DNA from: Bacteroidales bacterium
Lineage (GTDB): Bacteria > Bacteroidota > Bacteroidia > Bacteroidales > P3
Direction of reading: 5' to 3'
Assembly (NCBI GenBank): GCA_017428115.1
Contig: JAFRRK010000035.1
Span: 1-34,495 of the forward strand
DNA: 34,495 bases
Under the pieces are notes generated by a model. The model was not told the origin of the DNA and made no database searches. It worked only from the letters and a program-made list of their open reading frames with translations. Positions 6,593 to 16,259 of this stretch are shown here, one piece after another. The position numbers were made by a program, and so were the translations under genes. Position 1 is the stretch's first letter, and each line of letters begins with the position of its first letter.

Positions 6593-9500
6593 TTGAAAAC
6601 CCGGGTACATATCATCGCTGTAGTATTGTTATCCATACTTATGTGGCTGACAGTGCCTTTGCAGGCCCAGACACCTGAAGGTGGTGTGACTACAACGGTA
6701 GAGTATGACGAGGAGTCCGGCGGCTATGTCAAAGTGACCCGTATGGGCGATATGGTCATCAACCGCGAATACATGTCCTTTGAAGAGTATCAGGATTATC
6801 AGATGGACCAGCTGATGAAGAAATATTGGAACGAGCGTTCGGCAGTTAATGACACCTCTTCCAACGATGGCTTGTTGAGCCGCATACCCGGTTTTTCTGA
6901 GATAAGCAAGAAAGTTGACGGCCTGCTGGCTATTCCCGACATCAGTATCAATCCCACTGGTAGTGTTGATCTTACGTTTCAGGGTATCAATAATTTCCGT
7001 GACGACCCTCAGCTTGACCCCACCAAACGCAACAATTTCAACTTTAATTTTGATGAGAACATCCAGGTGAGCATGAATGCCAAGATTGGCGACCTCTTCG
7101 ATTTTGACATCAACTGGAACACCCGTGCCACCTTCGATTTCGAGAATAAGATAAAACTCCAGTATGCCGGCAAAGAGGACGATATACTCCAACTCTTTGA
7201 AGCAGCCAACATCTCATTCCCTCTCAACACCACCCTTATTCAAGGCAGCCAACAACTCTTTGGATTCCATACCAAACTAAAGTTTGGCAAACTCACTGTT
7301 GATGCTGTTGTCTCCAAAAAGGAGACAAGCACCGAGAATATGCAGGTGCAGGGCGGTGCTACCACACAGGAGTTCCAGATACGTGCCGACGAGTATGAGG
7401 AGAACCGCCATTATTTCATAGCTCAGTATTTCTACGAAAACTACAACAAGGCGATGGCCACCCTGCCAACGCCCAACACCCCTATCAAGATTATCCGCAT
7501 GGAGGTGTGGCGCACCAATGTAGGTGCGGCTGTCACCAACAACAGAAACATCTTGGCACTTGCCGACCTTGGTGAGAACAGCCCATCCAGCTCTCGTTTG
7601 GTGGGGGGAGGCTCGGTGCGCCCTACCAATCGCAGCAACAATCTCTTTGAGGTGATACACCTTCCCTCTATTCGCAATACCGACAATATCACTTCCCACA
7701 TGCAGGGGTTGGGCTTCACATCGGGGGTGGACTTTGAGAAGGTACAGAGTGCGCGCTTGCTCAGCAGTAGCGAATACACCTACAATGCCCAGTTAGGCTT
7801 TATCACCCTCAGCCAGCCACTCAGTGCCGACCAAGTGCTGGCCGTTGCCTTCCAATATCAAGTGGTGGGTGATACCACAGTCTATCAAGTGGGCGAGCTT
7901 ACCACCGATGGCATCAACGATCCCAACACATTGGTTGTAAAACTAATCAAAGGTACTTCCCTCGACACGCGCAGCCCTCTTTGGCGGCTGATGATGAAAA
8001 ACGTCTACTTCTTACGCAGCACCCAAATATCACGCGAGAAATTTCGCCTCAACGTACTCTATGAGAGCCGTGACGGAGGTGTGGGCATCGGCTATTTCAC
8101 CGACGGTCCAAAAGAGGGCATACCCCTGATTGAACTCTTTGGTCTCGACCGTATGGATGCTTCGCAAAACTACTATTATGCAGATGGTGTTTTCGACTGG
8201 TTCGACAGCGCTGCTTTCAAGGGTGGCATCATCCAGTCTACTACCGGTCGTATCTTTTTCCCCTATGTCGAGCCCTTTGGTCGCGACCTGCGCAATTTGC
8301 TAGGCGACGATGATTTTGCCAAAGAGTATTGTTTCGACTCGCTCTACACCATGACACGCACCTTGGCGCAACAGTATGCCGACAAAAACAAATTTTATCT
8401 CGAAGGATACTATTCCAGCACCGTCAGTGGCGAGATATCGTTAGGCTACAGTGTTTCGCAAGGTTCTGTAACCGTAACAGCGGGCGGCGTACCATTGATA
8501 GAGAATGTCGACTACACCGTCGACTATACAATGGGCACAGTGCGCATCATCAACGAGAGCATCCTCTCCAGTGGCACACCCATCAGCGTCAGCAGCGAGA
8601 ACAACTCCTTCAGCATGATGTCAAAGACAATGGTGGGTACCCACATCAACTACGAGATTCAGCCCGATTTCAACATCGGAGGTACCTTTATGAATCTGTC
8701 TGAAAAGCCTCTGACCCAAAAGAACAACTTTGGCGACGAGCCTACCAGCAACAGCATCTGGGGTCTCGACCTCAACTATAGGCATGAGGCACCCTTTATC
8801 ACCAAACTTGTGGACCGTCTTCCCGGCATCGACACCAAAGCACCCTCCAACCTTACCCTCTCGGCCGAGTTTGCGCAGTTTGTCCCCGGTTTGTCACGCA
8901 CTGGCAGCAAAGAGGGCAGTGTGTCATACATCGACGATTTCGAAGGTGCCGAAAGCAGTATCGACCTCAAAGGTGTAACTTATTGGCATCTTGCCAGCAC
9001 ACCGCAAGACTTCCGCCTCGCAGCCCCTCATTTCCCTGAAACGGCACCTGGAACCGGATTGGCCTACGGATTCAACAGGGCACGGCTGGCATGGTACCGC
9101 ATTGACCAAAACTTCTACAACACCAACTCCCCTCGCAACATTACCGACGACGACCGTTCCCAACCCTATGCTCGCCGTATTGCCGAACAAGAAGTCTTTC
9201 CCAATAAAGAACTGGCTCGTGGCGACCTTACCGTAATCTACGAGCTGAATCTTGCCTACTACCCCTCTGAGCGGGGACCATACAACTATGACGTTGCCCC
9301 CACTTCGTTCAGTGCCGGTCTTACCCAGGATGGACTTCTAGCACAGCCTAAGAGCCGTTGGGGTGGCATTATGCGAGAGTTGGACTACACCGATTTCGAG
9401 ACCCAGAATATCGAGACCCTTGAGTTCTGGCTGATGGATCCCTTTATAGATAATCCCAACCACACAGGAGGTAAACTATATATCAATCTTGGCGATATTA

Positions 9501-12500
9501 GCGAAGATATTCTGCGCGATGGGCGCAAGAGTTTCGAAAACGGTCTGCCCACCTCAGCCGAGGTGACAGGCGTCGACACCACCATTTGGGGCAGGGTGCC
9601 CAATACCCAGCCCATTGTCAATGCGTTCGACAACAACGAGTCGTCCCGAAAGTATCAAGATATTGGCTACGACGGACTGAGCAGCACACATGGTAGCAAC
9701 GACGAGCAAAGCTTTTTTGCCGATTATCTCAACCAGATAGCCTTGTTGCACGGCACTACCTCGGAGGCTTATCGCCTCGCTTCCCTCGACCCCTCTGGCG
9801 ACGATTTTCACTACTATCGTGGCAGTGACTACGACGAGCAGAATGTGAAAATTGTAGAACGTTACAAATATTATTCCAACCCCGAAGGCAACTCTGAGGT
9901 GATGGCAGATAATAATGAGGGCTACCCCACTAACGCAACTATCTATCCTAATGTGGAAGATATCAACAAGGACAACACCCTCAGTGAGGGCGAGAACTAC
10001 TACCAATATGTCATCGAGCTTGACCCCTCGAAGATGGTGGTGGGCGAAAATCATATTGTTGATATCCAAGAGTCGAACAATGTGTTGCTTGCCAATGGCG
10101 GCACCACCTCTTGTAAATGGTATCAGTTCCGTATCCCCATCCGCGAATACGACCAGCTGGTAGGAAAGCTCAACGGATTTCAGTCAATCCGTTTTATGCG
10201 TATGTTTCTCAACGATTTCGAGGAGCCTGTTATTTTGCGGTTTGCCACTCTTGAACTGGTCTATGCCACTTGGCGCAAATATACCGAGAACCTATTGCAG
10301 CCAGGCGATTACACCACAGGCACTGGTGCCAACACTTCGTTCAGCATCAGCACAGTGAGCATCGAGGAGAATGGCAGCCGTTATCCTGTGCCTTATGTGC
10401 TGCCTCCTGATATTGAGCGTGAGCAGTGGTATAGCACCTCCTCAACAGCCATTCAGCTGAACGAGCAGGCCCTCATGCTGGATATCACTGACCTGGCTTC
10501 TGGCGATGCCCGTGCGGTCTATCGTAGTACGCAGTATGACCTGCGCAACTATGGGAAGATGAAAATGTTTGTACATGCTGAGAAAAAGTTTCAGAACGAT
10601 CCCATGCAAGACGACGACATGGTGCTCTTTGTGCGATTGGGCAGCGACTACACGAATAACTACTACGAGTACGAGGTCCCACTGAAATTTACTGAGTGGG
10701 GAGTGGGCAAAGATGATGCCTACGCCATCTGGCCATTGGACAACAATGTGGAGATTGACCTCACTCGCTTCGTTGATATCAAGACTAACCGCAATCGCCT
10801 TATCCGCAGTGGCGACCTGGCGTATAGCAGCCAGCTGCTATATAGTGAGTATGTGGGTGACCGTAAATACACAGTTCTCGGTGCGCCGAATCTGGGCAAG
10901 GTCAAAGTAATAATGGTGGGTGTCCGTAATCCCAAGAAAGAATCTCTCACCGATGGAAACGACATGCTTCCCAAGTCGTGTATTGTGTGGTTGAACGAGT
11001 TGCGTCTCACCGACTTCAACAATCGTGGCGGCATAGCGGCTATGGCTTTAGCTCGCACCAATCTAGCCGATGTGGGTAATTTGTCGCTCTATGGCTCCTA
11101 TCGTACAGCTGGGTTTGGCAACTTGGAAGAAAAGCCTACTTCGTTGGAATTGGTCAACACATTACAGATGCAGAGCATCTTAGACTTGGAATTAGGCAAG
11201 TTCCTTCCTGAAAAATGGGGCATGCATATTCCCTTCTATATGGATTGGAATAAGCAGATAGGCAGTCCCGAGTATAATCCAATGGATCCCGATGTGCGGC
11301 TGCGCAACGACCTTAAAACCTATCAAACCCAAGAGGAACGCGATAGCGTTAGGGCAATGGCTCAAGAGCGTAAGACCACTACCAATATTACCCTCACCAA
11401 TGTGCGAAAAGACCGTACGGGCAAAGGCGCATTGAAACCTCATATATACGATATCGAGAACTTCTCCTTCTCCTACGCTTATAGCCGTGAGCGCTCTTCC
11501 GACGAAGAATTAGAATATTTCAGTAAGGACCAGCATAGGGGCGGCTTCACCTATGCTTATTCGCCACAGGAGCCCGGCCAGTTTACACCCTTTGTTAAGT
11601 CGAGCTCAAAGTTCATCAATGGAAAAAATGGCAAGTTTATCAAGGACTTCAACATATACTATATGCCAAAGAGCCTCTCTTTCAGCACAGAGATATATCG
11701 CGACTATGAGGAAACCTTGTTGCGCAACCGAGGTGCCGCACTAGTCATCATGAAACCTACCTATTTCAAGCAATTCACCTGGCGGCGCGACTATGGTTTG
11801 CAGTACGACCTTAGCCGTAGTATCCACCTGCAGTATAGTGCCACCGCCAATGCCCGTATCGACGAACCTATCGGGCGGGTGGACACCCGTGGCAGCCGCG
11901 ACAGTATTTGGCATTCGTTAACCAACGGAGGTACGATGCAAAACTACCAGCAGACCGTTAACCTGACTTGGGATCTCCCTATTACCAAACTGCCCTATCT
12001 CGACTTTCTGCGTATGCCGGTCACATATCACACGGTATATAGCTTCCTTGGTACCACCCAGGCCTTGGCCTCTCAAGGCAGCACACTAAACAGTGCGACC
12101 CAGGTGCAAGCATCCGCGACAGGTCAGATGCAAACCCTTTATAACAAATTCGACTTCATTAAAAACGCCTATAAACAGAAAAAACAGACTCCTCCCAAGG
12201 ACCCCAAGCGTATGACAAAAAAAGAACGCGAGAAGGCTGCGCAAGACTCCATAGCCCGTGCTAAGAATCCTGATTCCGTGCGTAGGGCAGAAACGGCCGA
12301 ACGTTTGGCTGAGATAGGCAAGTTTGGCATTCGTTTCGTCACCATGCTCAAGTCTTTTGGCATGCAGTATAGTGCCTCTACGGGTTCGGTTTTGCCTGGC
12401 TATATGGGCACAGCCAGCATCCTCGGCATGGACCCCCGCAATGGTTGGATGCCGGGAGGGGCATTTGTGCTAGGCTATAACGACAATCTGGTAGAACGCC

Positions 12501-13696
12501 TTAGACAGAATGACCTCCTCTCTCGCGACTCACTAATGAATACTCCACACCAGAATACACTCAACCGCATGCTCTCCTTTCAGGCCCAGGTGGAGCCTAT
12601 CCGCGATTTCAAGATCGACATTACTGCCACTCAAAACTATCAGTCAAGAGAGGAGTATTATTATAAATACCTTAGCGATTGGGATATGGTGGAGGGACCT
12701 TTGTCGTATGTGATGACTGGCAGTTATTCGACTACCTGTTGGAGCATGGCCACCACCTTCGTCGACGACAGCGTGCTGTTCGATAATTTCCTTGCCAACC
12801 GCAGCATCATCGCTCAACGCTTGGCTGCTGCCAACCCCGACCCCATGTGTGACCAATTGGTGCGCGACACTATGAATGGGCAGTACTTCCCGGCAGGCTA
12901 TAGCGCCAACCAGCAAACCGTGCTACTCACCAGCTTCCTGTCCACCTATTTGGGTAAGGATGCCAACACCTACGGCTTCTCGCCTTTCTTAGGGCTGCCC
13001 CTGCCCAATTGGTCGGTATCGTATAATGGCCTGAACAAGATTCAGACACTGAAAAAGTGGTTCAACAATATCTCCATTTCTCACAGATATTCCTCCACCT
13101 ACACCATAGGCAACTACTATACCGATGCCGCCATCTCGGGTAGGGAAGGCTACGACTATGGGGCGGAAACGGTGCTAAACAATACTGGCGACTTTGTGGC
13201 TCCGGTGAGCATGGAGGGGGTGCAGATAAGCGAACAGTTCAACCCACTTATCCGACTTTCGGTGAGCATGACCAATAGTGTGCAGCTCAATTTCTCCGTC
13301 CAAAAAAATCGTACTATGCAGCTCAGCTTCTCCAACAACCAGCTTACCGAGACCACACGCGACGGTGTCACCTTTGGTGGCGGTTACCGCTTCAAGGATG
13401 TGGCGTTCGATGTGAAATTTGGCGACGATGTCCATCACCTGAAAAGCGATGTGGTGCTTCAGCTCAACATCACCTATAATAGCAATATGACTAATATCCG
13501 TAAAATAAACCAGAATATTAGCCAGGTGTCGTCGGGCAGCCAGGTGTGGATGGCCGAGCTTTCAGCCGAATATGCCCTTAGCACTTCGCTTACCCTGCGT
13601 GCATTTTTCCAGACGAACATCAATAGACCTTACATACAAAACTCCTACCCCAACTCCACCACCAAAGGTGGCATAACACTAAGAATAAGTTTCTGA
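6593..13696 (+). CDS. sprA: Type IX secretion outer-membrane translocon SprA/Sov
   Basis: This 2367-residue protein is the giant outer-membrane beta-barrel pore of the type IX secretion system, called SprA in gliding flavobacteria and Sov in Porphyromonas. Identifying stretches include ISINPTGSVDLTFQGINNF, FNFDENIQVSMNAKIGDLFDF, GSVSYIDDFEGAESSIDL and IVWLNELRLTDFNNRGG; the C-terminus ends in an aromatic residue (GGITLRISF), as expected for a barrel. A Lys/Glu-rich soluble insert lies at about residues 1858-1905. No ATG lies at a suitable place. A TTG at 6593 gives a good signal peptide (KTRVHIIAVVLLSILMWLTVPLQAQ), whereas the ATG at 6641 would truncate it and the ATG at 6527 overlaps ruvA. 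The stop shares bases with the next start (TGATG). Substrates and other T9SS parts are not in the window. Confidence 0.95.
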   Translation: MKTRVHIIAVVLLSILMWLTVPLQAQTPEGGVTTTVEYDEESGGYVKVTRMGDMVINREYMSFEEYQDYQMDQLMKKYWNERSAVNDTSSNDGLLSRIPGFSEISKKVDGLLAIPDISINPTGSVDLTFQGINNFRDDPQLDPTKRNNFNFNFDENIQVSMNAKIGDLFDFDINWNTRATFDFENKIKLQYAGKEDDILQLFEAANISFPLNTTLIQGSQQLFGFHTKLKFGKLTVDAVVSKKETSTENMQVQGGATTQEFQIRADEYEENRHYFIAQYFYENYNKAMATLPTPNTPIKIIRMEVWRTNVGAAVTNNRNILALADLGENSPSSSRLVGGGSVRPTNRSNNLFEVIHLPSIRNTDNITSHMQGLGFTSGVDFEKVQSARLLSSSEYTYNAQLGFITLSQPLSADQVLAVAFQYQVVGDTTVYQVGELTTDGINDPNTLVVKLIKGTSLDTRSPLWRLMMKNVYFLRSTQISREKFRLNVLYESRDGGVGIGYFTDGPKEGIPLIELFGLDRMDASQNYYYADGVFDWFDSAAFKGGIIQSTTGRIFFPYVEPFGRDLRNLLGDDDFAKEYCFDSLYTMTRTLAQQYADKNKFYLEGYYSSTVSGEISLGYSVSQGSVTVTAGGVPLIENVDYTVDYTMGTVRIINESILSSGTPISVSSENNSFSMMSKTMVGTHINYEIQPDFNIGGTFMNLSEKPLTQKNNFGDEPTSNSIWGLDLNYRHEAPFITKLVDRLPGIDTKAPSNLTLSAEFAQFVPGLSRTGSKEGSVSYIDDFEGAESSIDLKGVTYWHLASTPQDFRLAAPHFPETAPGTGLAYGFNRARLAWYRIDQNFYNTNSPRNITDDDRSQPYARRIAEQEVFPNKELARGDLTVIYELNLAYYPSERGPYNYDVAPTSFSAGLTQDGLLAQPKSRWGGIMRELDYTDFETQNIETLEFWLMDPFIDNPNHTGGKLYINLGDISEDILRDGRKSFENGLPTSAEVTGVDTTIWGRVPNTQPIVNAFDNNESSRKYQDIGYDGLSSTHGSNDEQSFFADYLNQIALLHGTTSEAYRLASLDPSGDDFHYYRGSDYDEQNVKIVERYKYYSNPEGNSEVMADNNEGYPTNATIYPNVEDINKDNTLSEGENYYQYVIELDPSKMVVGENHIVDIQESNNVLLANGGTTSCKWYQFRIPIREYDQLVGKLNGFQSIRFMRMFLNDFEEPVILRFATLELVYATWRKYTENLLQPGDYTTGTGANTSFSISTVSIEENGSRYPVPYVLPPDIEREQWYSTSSTAIQLNEQALMLDITDLASGDARAVYRSTQYDLRNYGKMKMFVHAEKKFQNDPMQDDDMVLFVRLGSDYTNNYYEYEVPLKFTEWGVGKDDAYAIWPLDNNVEIDLTRFVDIKTNRNRLIRSGDLAYSSQLLYSEYVGDRKYTVLGAPNLGKVKVIMVGVRNPKKESLTDGNDMLPKSCIVWLNELRLTDFNNRGGIAAMALARTNLADVGNLSLYGSYRTAGFGNLEEKPTSLELVNTLQMQSILDLELGKFLPEKWGMHIPFYMDWNKQIGSPEYNPMDPDVRLRNDLKTYQTQEERDSVRAMAQERKTTTNITLTNVRKDRTGKGALKPHIYDIENFSFSYAYSRERSSDEELEYFSKDQHRGGFTYAYSPQEPGQFTPFVKSSSKFINGKNGKFIKDFNIYYMPKSLSFSTEIYRDYEETLLRNRGAALVIMKPTYFKQFTWRRDYGLQYDLSRSIHLQYSATANARIDEPIGRVDTRGSRDSIWHSLTNGGTMQNYQQTVNLTWDLPITKLPYLDFLRMPVTYHTVYSFLGTTQALASQGSTLNSATQVQASATGQMQTLYNKFDFIKNAYKQKKQTPPKDPKRMTKKEREKAAQDSIARAKNPDSVRRAETAERLAEIGKFGIRFVTMLKSFGMQYSASTGSVLPGYMGTASILGMDPRNGWMPGGAFVLGYNDNLVERLRQNDLLSRDSLMNTPHQNTLNRMLSFQAQVEPIRDFKIDITATQNYQSREEYYYKYLSDWDMVEGPLSYVMTGSYSTTCWSMATTFVDDSVLFDNFLANRSIIAQRLAAANPDPMCDQLVRDTMNGQYFPAGYSANQQTVLLTSFLSTYLGKDANTYGFSPFLGLPLPNWSVSYNGLNKIQTLKKWFNNISISHRYSSTYTIGNYYTDAAISGREGYDYGAETVLNNTGDFVAPVSMEGVQISEQFNPLIRLSVSMTNSVQLNFSVQKNRTMQLSFSNNQLTETTRDGVTFGGGYRFKDVAFDVKFGDDVHHLKSDVVLQLNITYNSNMTNIRKINQNISQVSSGSQVWMAELSAEYALSTSLTLRAFFQTNINRPYIQNSYPNSTTKGGITLRISF

Positions 13697-15009
13697 TGAG
13701 TACCGACCGTTTCGATAATTACGACTCTGGTGTGCGCCAGTTGGTTCTTGCCTTTGAGAAGGCAGGAGGTCAGCCCTTTTTTGATGTGGATGACCTGCTG
13801 GTGATAGCAGACTATTATCTTGAAACGCACAATGTCGAGGGCTTGGAGGCTGCGGTGCTGTTGGGCGAGCGCATCTATCCTCATAATGGGGATATAAGGC
13901 TGCGACGGGCGCAACTGTGTGGGGTGCAAGGCGACTATAGTCAGGCGTTGTCTTTGCTGAAACGGCTGGAACTCGACGACCCGGGTAACACCGATGTCTG
14001 CTATTCCTTGGCAACACTCTATAGCCTTACAGGTCACTCGAAGGAGAGCATCGACTATTATCTGCGTGCCTCTGCCGACGGGTACGAGTTGGGCATGGTG
14101 TTTGCCAATGTGGCAGACGAATACCGCAAACTGGGCAACACTGCACAAGCGGTCCGATACTACCGTAAGGCGGTGGCGCACAACCCCAACGAGCAACGCT
14201 CGCTCTACGCCCTCTCCAATATCTGGGACTGCCAGTGTCGTCAAGACCAGGCCGTGCGTTTCTTTACACACCATGTCACCGAACACCCTTACTGTAAGGA
14301 AGGGTGGCACTGCCTGGGCTTCGCCTATCTATGGGGTAGGGAGAATGATGCAGCCAAGGCTGTTGACGCTCTAGAGTATGCCATAGCTATCGACAAACAC
14401 TTTGAGAATGCCTACTACACCCTTGCCGAAGCCTACCTTAAGATGGGCAACAGAACCGAAGCTATTAGCACCCTGCGTGCCGTTCTCGACTACTCTTTCG
14501 ACCGCGTATGGGTGATGTTGAGCATTGGCGATATCTATATGGAGTCGGGCAATTATCACACAGCCTATGTCTATTTCCGCGAAGCCGCCAACACCGACCC
14601 TCGCCGCTACTCTGTCTGGACCAGCTTGGGCCGCTGCTGCGAGCAGTTGGGCTATGCCGACGAAGCCGAAGAACACTACCTCCGAGCCATCGACCTCGGC
14701 CCAGAGGACGAAGATATCTGGCTGCTGCTAGCTGATATGTATATGCGCCAAGAACGTTTCGCCGATGCTGCCACACTTCTACAGGATGGGCGCAACCAGT
14801 TCGTGGACATATTCGCCATCTATTCCCGCCTGCTCTACTGCTACTTCCGCCTTGGCAAACGCAACCGCCTCTTCTCCCTGTTGCTCGACATGCTCCCCCA
14901 CCTCGCCTCTGAGCTTCAAGCCCTCTTGCTCGACTACCCCGACATGGCCCTCGATGCCGAAATAGTGAGTCTTATCAATCATACATCTCATCGCGACAAC
15001 GAAATCTAA
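13696..15009 (+). CDS. Tetratricopeptide repeat protein
   Basis: The 437-residue product is made almost wholly of TPR helices. Roughly ten repeats can be seen, for example AVLLGERIYPHNGDIRLRRA, TDVCYSLATLYSLTGHSKES, ENAYYTLAEAYLKMGNRTEA, WVMLSIGDIYMESGNYHTA, YSVWTSLGRCCEQLGYADEA and EDIWLLLADMYMRQERFADA. There is no signal peptide or membrane helix, so it is predicted cytoplasmic. It begins at the last base of the sprA stop (TGATG), implying coupled translation, and is followed 32 bases later by a DedA gene. A scaffold or assembly role connected with the envelope is plausible from context only. Confidence 0.85.
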   Translation: MSTDRFDNYDSGVRQLVLAFEKAGGQPFFDVDDLLVIADYYLETHNVEGLEAAVLLGERIYPHNGDIRLRRAQLCGVQGDYSQALSLLKRLELDDPGNTDVCYSLATLYSLTGHSKESIDYYLRASADGYELGMVFANVADEYRKLGNTAQAVRYYRKAVAHNPNEQRSLYALSNIWDCQCRQDQAVRFFTHHVTEHPYCKEGWHCLGFAYLWGRENDAAKAVDALEYAIAIDKHFENAYYTLAEAYLKMGNRTEAISTLRAVLDYSFDRVWVMLSIGDIYMESGNYHTAYVYFREAANTDPRRYSVWTSLGRCCEQLGYADEAEEHYLRAIDLGPEDEDIWLLLADMYMRQERFADAATLLQDGRNQFVDIFAIYSRLLYCYFRLGKRNRLFSLLLDMLPHLASELQALLLDYPDMALDAEIVSLINHTSHRDNEI

Positions 15010-15041
15010 TAATAACAACACTTACAGATACCAACCCCCAT

Positions 15042-15818
15042 ATGAAAAAAAATCTACTATTCCTCTTCCTACTAATGATTGGTGCCAGCTGGGCAATGGC
15101 CCAGTCAGCTGCCACCTCGCCCTCGTCCCAGCATGTTGCCGAGGCAGTGCGGGGCACCGACAGCTCCTCATCCGGCTTTGTGGCCGATGTGCTGGCCTGG
15201 TACGACGAGCACATGAACTATCAGGCCGTAGGATTGCTGATGACGCTTGAGAGCTCGTTTGTCCCTTTCCCGTCGGAGGTGGTCATACCACCCGCAGTAT
15301 ATGTGGCCTGCAACCCCGATACACGAGGGGGCATGCGTGTATGGTTCATCGTGCTGATAGGCACTTTGGGCGCTCTGCTGGGGGCCTATATCAACTATTT
15401 TCTTAGCAGGTGGCTGGGCCGTCCCATTATCTATGCCTTTGCCGACAGCAAGGTGGGCCATCTCCTCCAATTGTCGAAGGCCAAGGTGCAGCGGGCAGAG
15501 ACCTATTTCAACCACCACGGCAATATCTCCACCCTCGTCGGCCGCCTTATCCCAGTCATCCGTCAGCTCATCTCCATCCCCGCAGGCCTCTCTAAAATGA
15601 ACCTGCTCTCATTTACCTTTTTCACCTTGGTAGGTGCAGGCGCGTGGAATGTGCTGCTCGCCCTGCTGGGCTGGCTAGCCTACCGTGCTGCCGACCCGCA
15701 TGTGATAGAGCGCTACAGCCATCAGCTGTCTGTCATCATCGTGGTGCTCTTCTGTGCGGCAATAGCCTTTGTTGTAATACGTGCCATTGTCAAAAAACGT
15801 CGTCAAACCCATGCCTGA
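15042..15818 (+). CDS. DedA family inner-membrane protein
   Basis: The 258-residue membrane protein carries DedA signatures: the re-entrant acidic segment LLMTLESSFVPFPSEVVIPPAVYVA, the helix IGTLGALLGAYINYFLSRWLGRP, and the Arg-rich motif GRLIPVIRQLISIPAGLSKM, followed by two further membrane helices. DedA proteins are inner-membrane transporters; characterised members flip undecaprenyl phosphate or phosphatidylethanolamine and support membrane homeostasis. An N-terminal segment ending AMAQSAATS resembles a cleavable signal peptide, followed by a Ser-rich linker before the core, which is more elaborate than usual. The start is the ATG at 15042. It overlaps the following small gene by eight bases. 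Confidence 0.9.
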   Translation: MKKNLLFLFLLMIGASWAMAQSAATSPSSQHVAEAVRGTDSSSSGFVADVLAWYDEHMNYQAVGLLMTLESSFVPFPSEVVIPPAVYVACNPDTRGGMRVWFIVLIGTLGALLGAYINYFLSRWLGRPIIYAFADSKVGHLLQLSKAKVQRAETYFNHHGNISTLVGRLIPVIRQLISIPAGLSKMNLLSFTFFTLVGAGAWNVLLALLGWLAYRAADPHVIERYSHQLSVIIVVLFCAAIAFVVIRAIVKKRRQTHA

Positions 15819-15984
15819 AAGCCCTAACGACATAGACCGCCAGATCGATTTTGCCCGCCTCTTTACGCGCAAAGACCGCCCGCTGCCTAAACGTGGGTGC
15901 AGCTGGGCTTTCTTTATCTTTTTGGGATTGCTGACGCTGGCTGTGCTGGTGGCGTATCTCTTCTATTCGAAATCGGTGAGTTAA
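15811..15984 (+). CDS. Small single-pass membrane protein (57 residues)
   Basis: This peptide starts at the ATG embedded in the last codons of the DedA gene. It has an acidic/basic N-terminal half (PESPNDIDRQIDFARLFTRKDRPLPKRG) and one membrane helix (WAFFIFLGLLTLAVLVAYLFY), ending in KSVS. The eight-base overlap with dedA argues that it is translated with it. An alternative in-frame ATG lies upstream at 15781. I do not recognise the family; it could be a partner subunit of the DedA transporter or an unrelated small envelope protein. Confidence 0.6.
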   Translation: MPESPNDIDRQIDFARLFTRKDRPLPKRGCSWAFFIFLGLLTLAVLVAYLFYSKSVS

Positions 15985-16259
15985 TAATGAGAGTCTAATA
16001 ACTAATATTCGACAAGTAAGATAAAGTCATGAACCCCCGTAGATACTTTGTACGTTGTCCATTCGCTATGCATTCGCCCTCTGTTTGCTCGCCGAGTTGT
16101 TGTCGGAGAATGAGTTGTGAAAATCAAGTAAAAGTATTGACGCTCAATGGAGTATAGTGGTATCGGCAAGGTGGGGTTAATGAGGTTTTTTGAAAATAAT
16201 GACTTGTCAAACTTTAGTAATAATATCGTTAAGAAGGAAGTTAAATAATCGGAGCTAAT
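15985..16259. other. Non-coding gap upstream of sufS with a dispersed repeat
   Basis: About 275 bases without a gene call. The only structure noted is the 26-base repeat near its right end, shared with the rplU upstream region. A long minus-strand frame crossing it is a shadow of sufS. Confidence 0.5.
16195..16220. repeat. Dispersed 26-base repeat, copy 1
   Basis: AATAATGACTTGTCAAACTT plus AGTAA; a second copy with one mismatch (G for A at the eighth base) lies at 22298-22323. In both cases a T-run of six or more bases precedes it. It is 40 bases from the sufS start. Its function is unknown. Confidence 0.7.
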
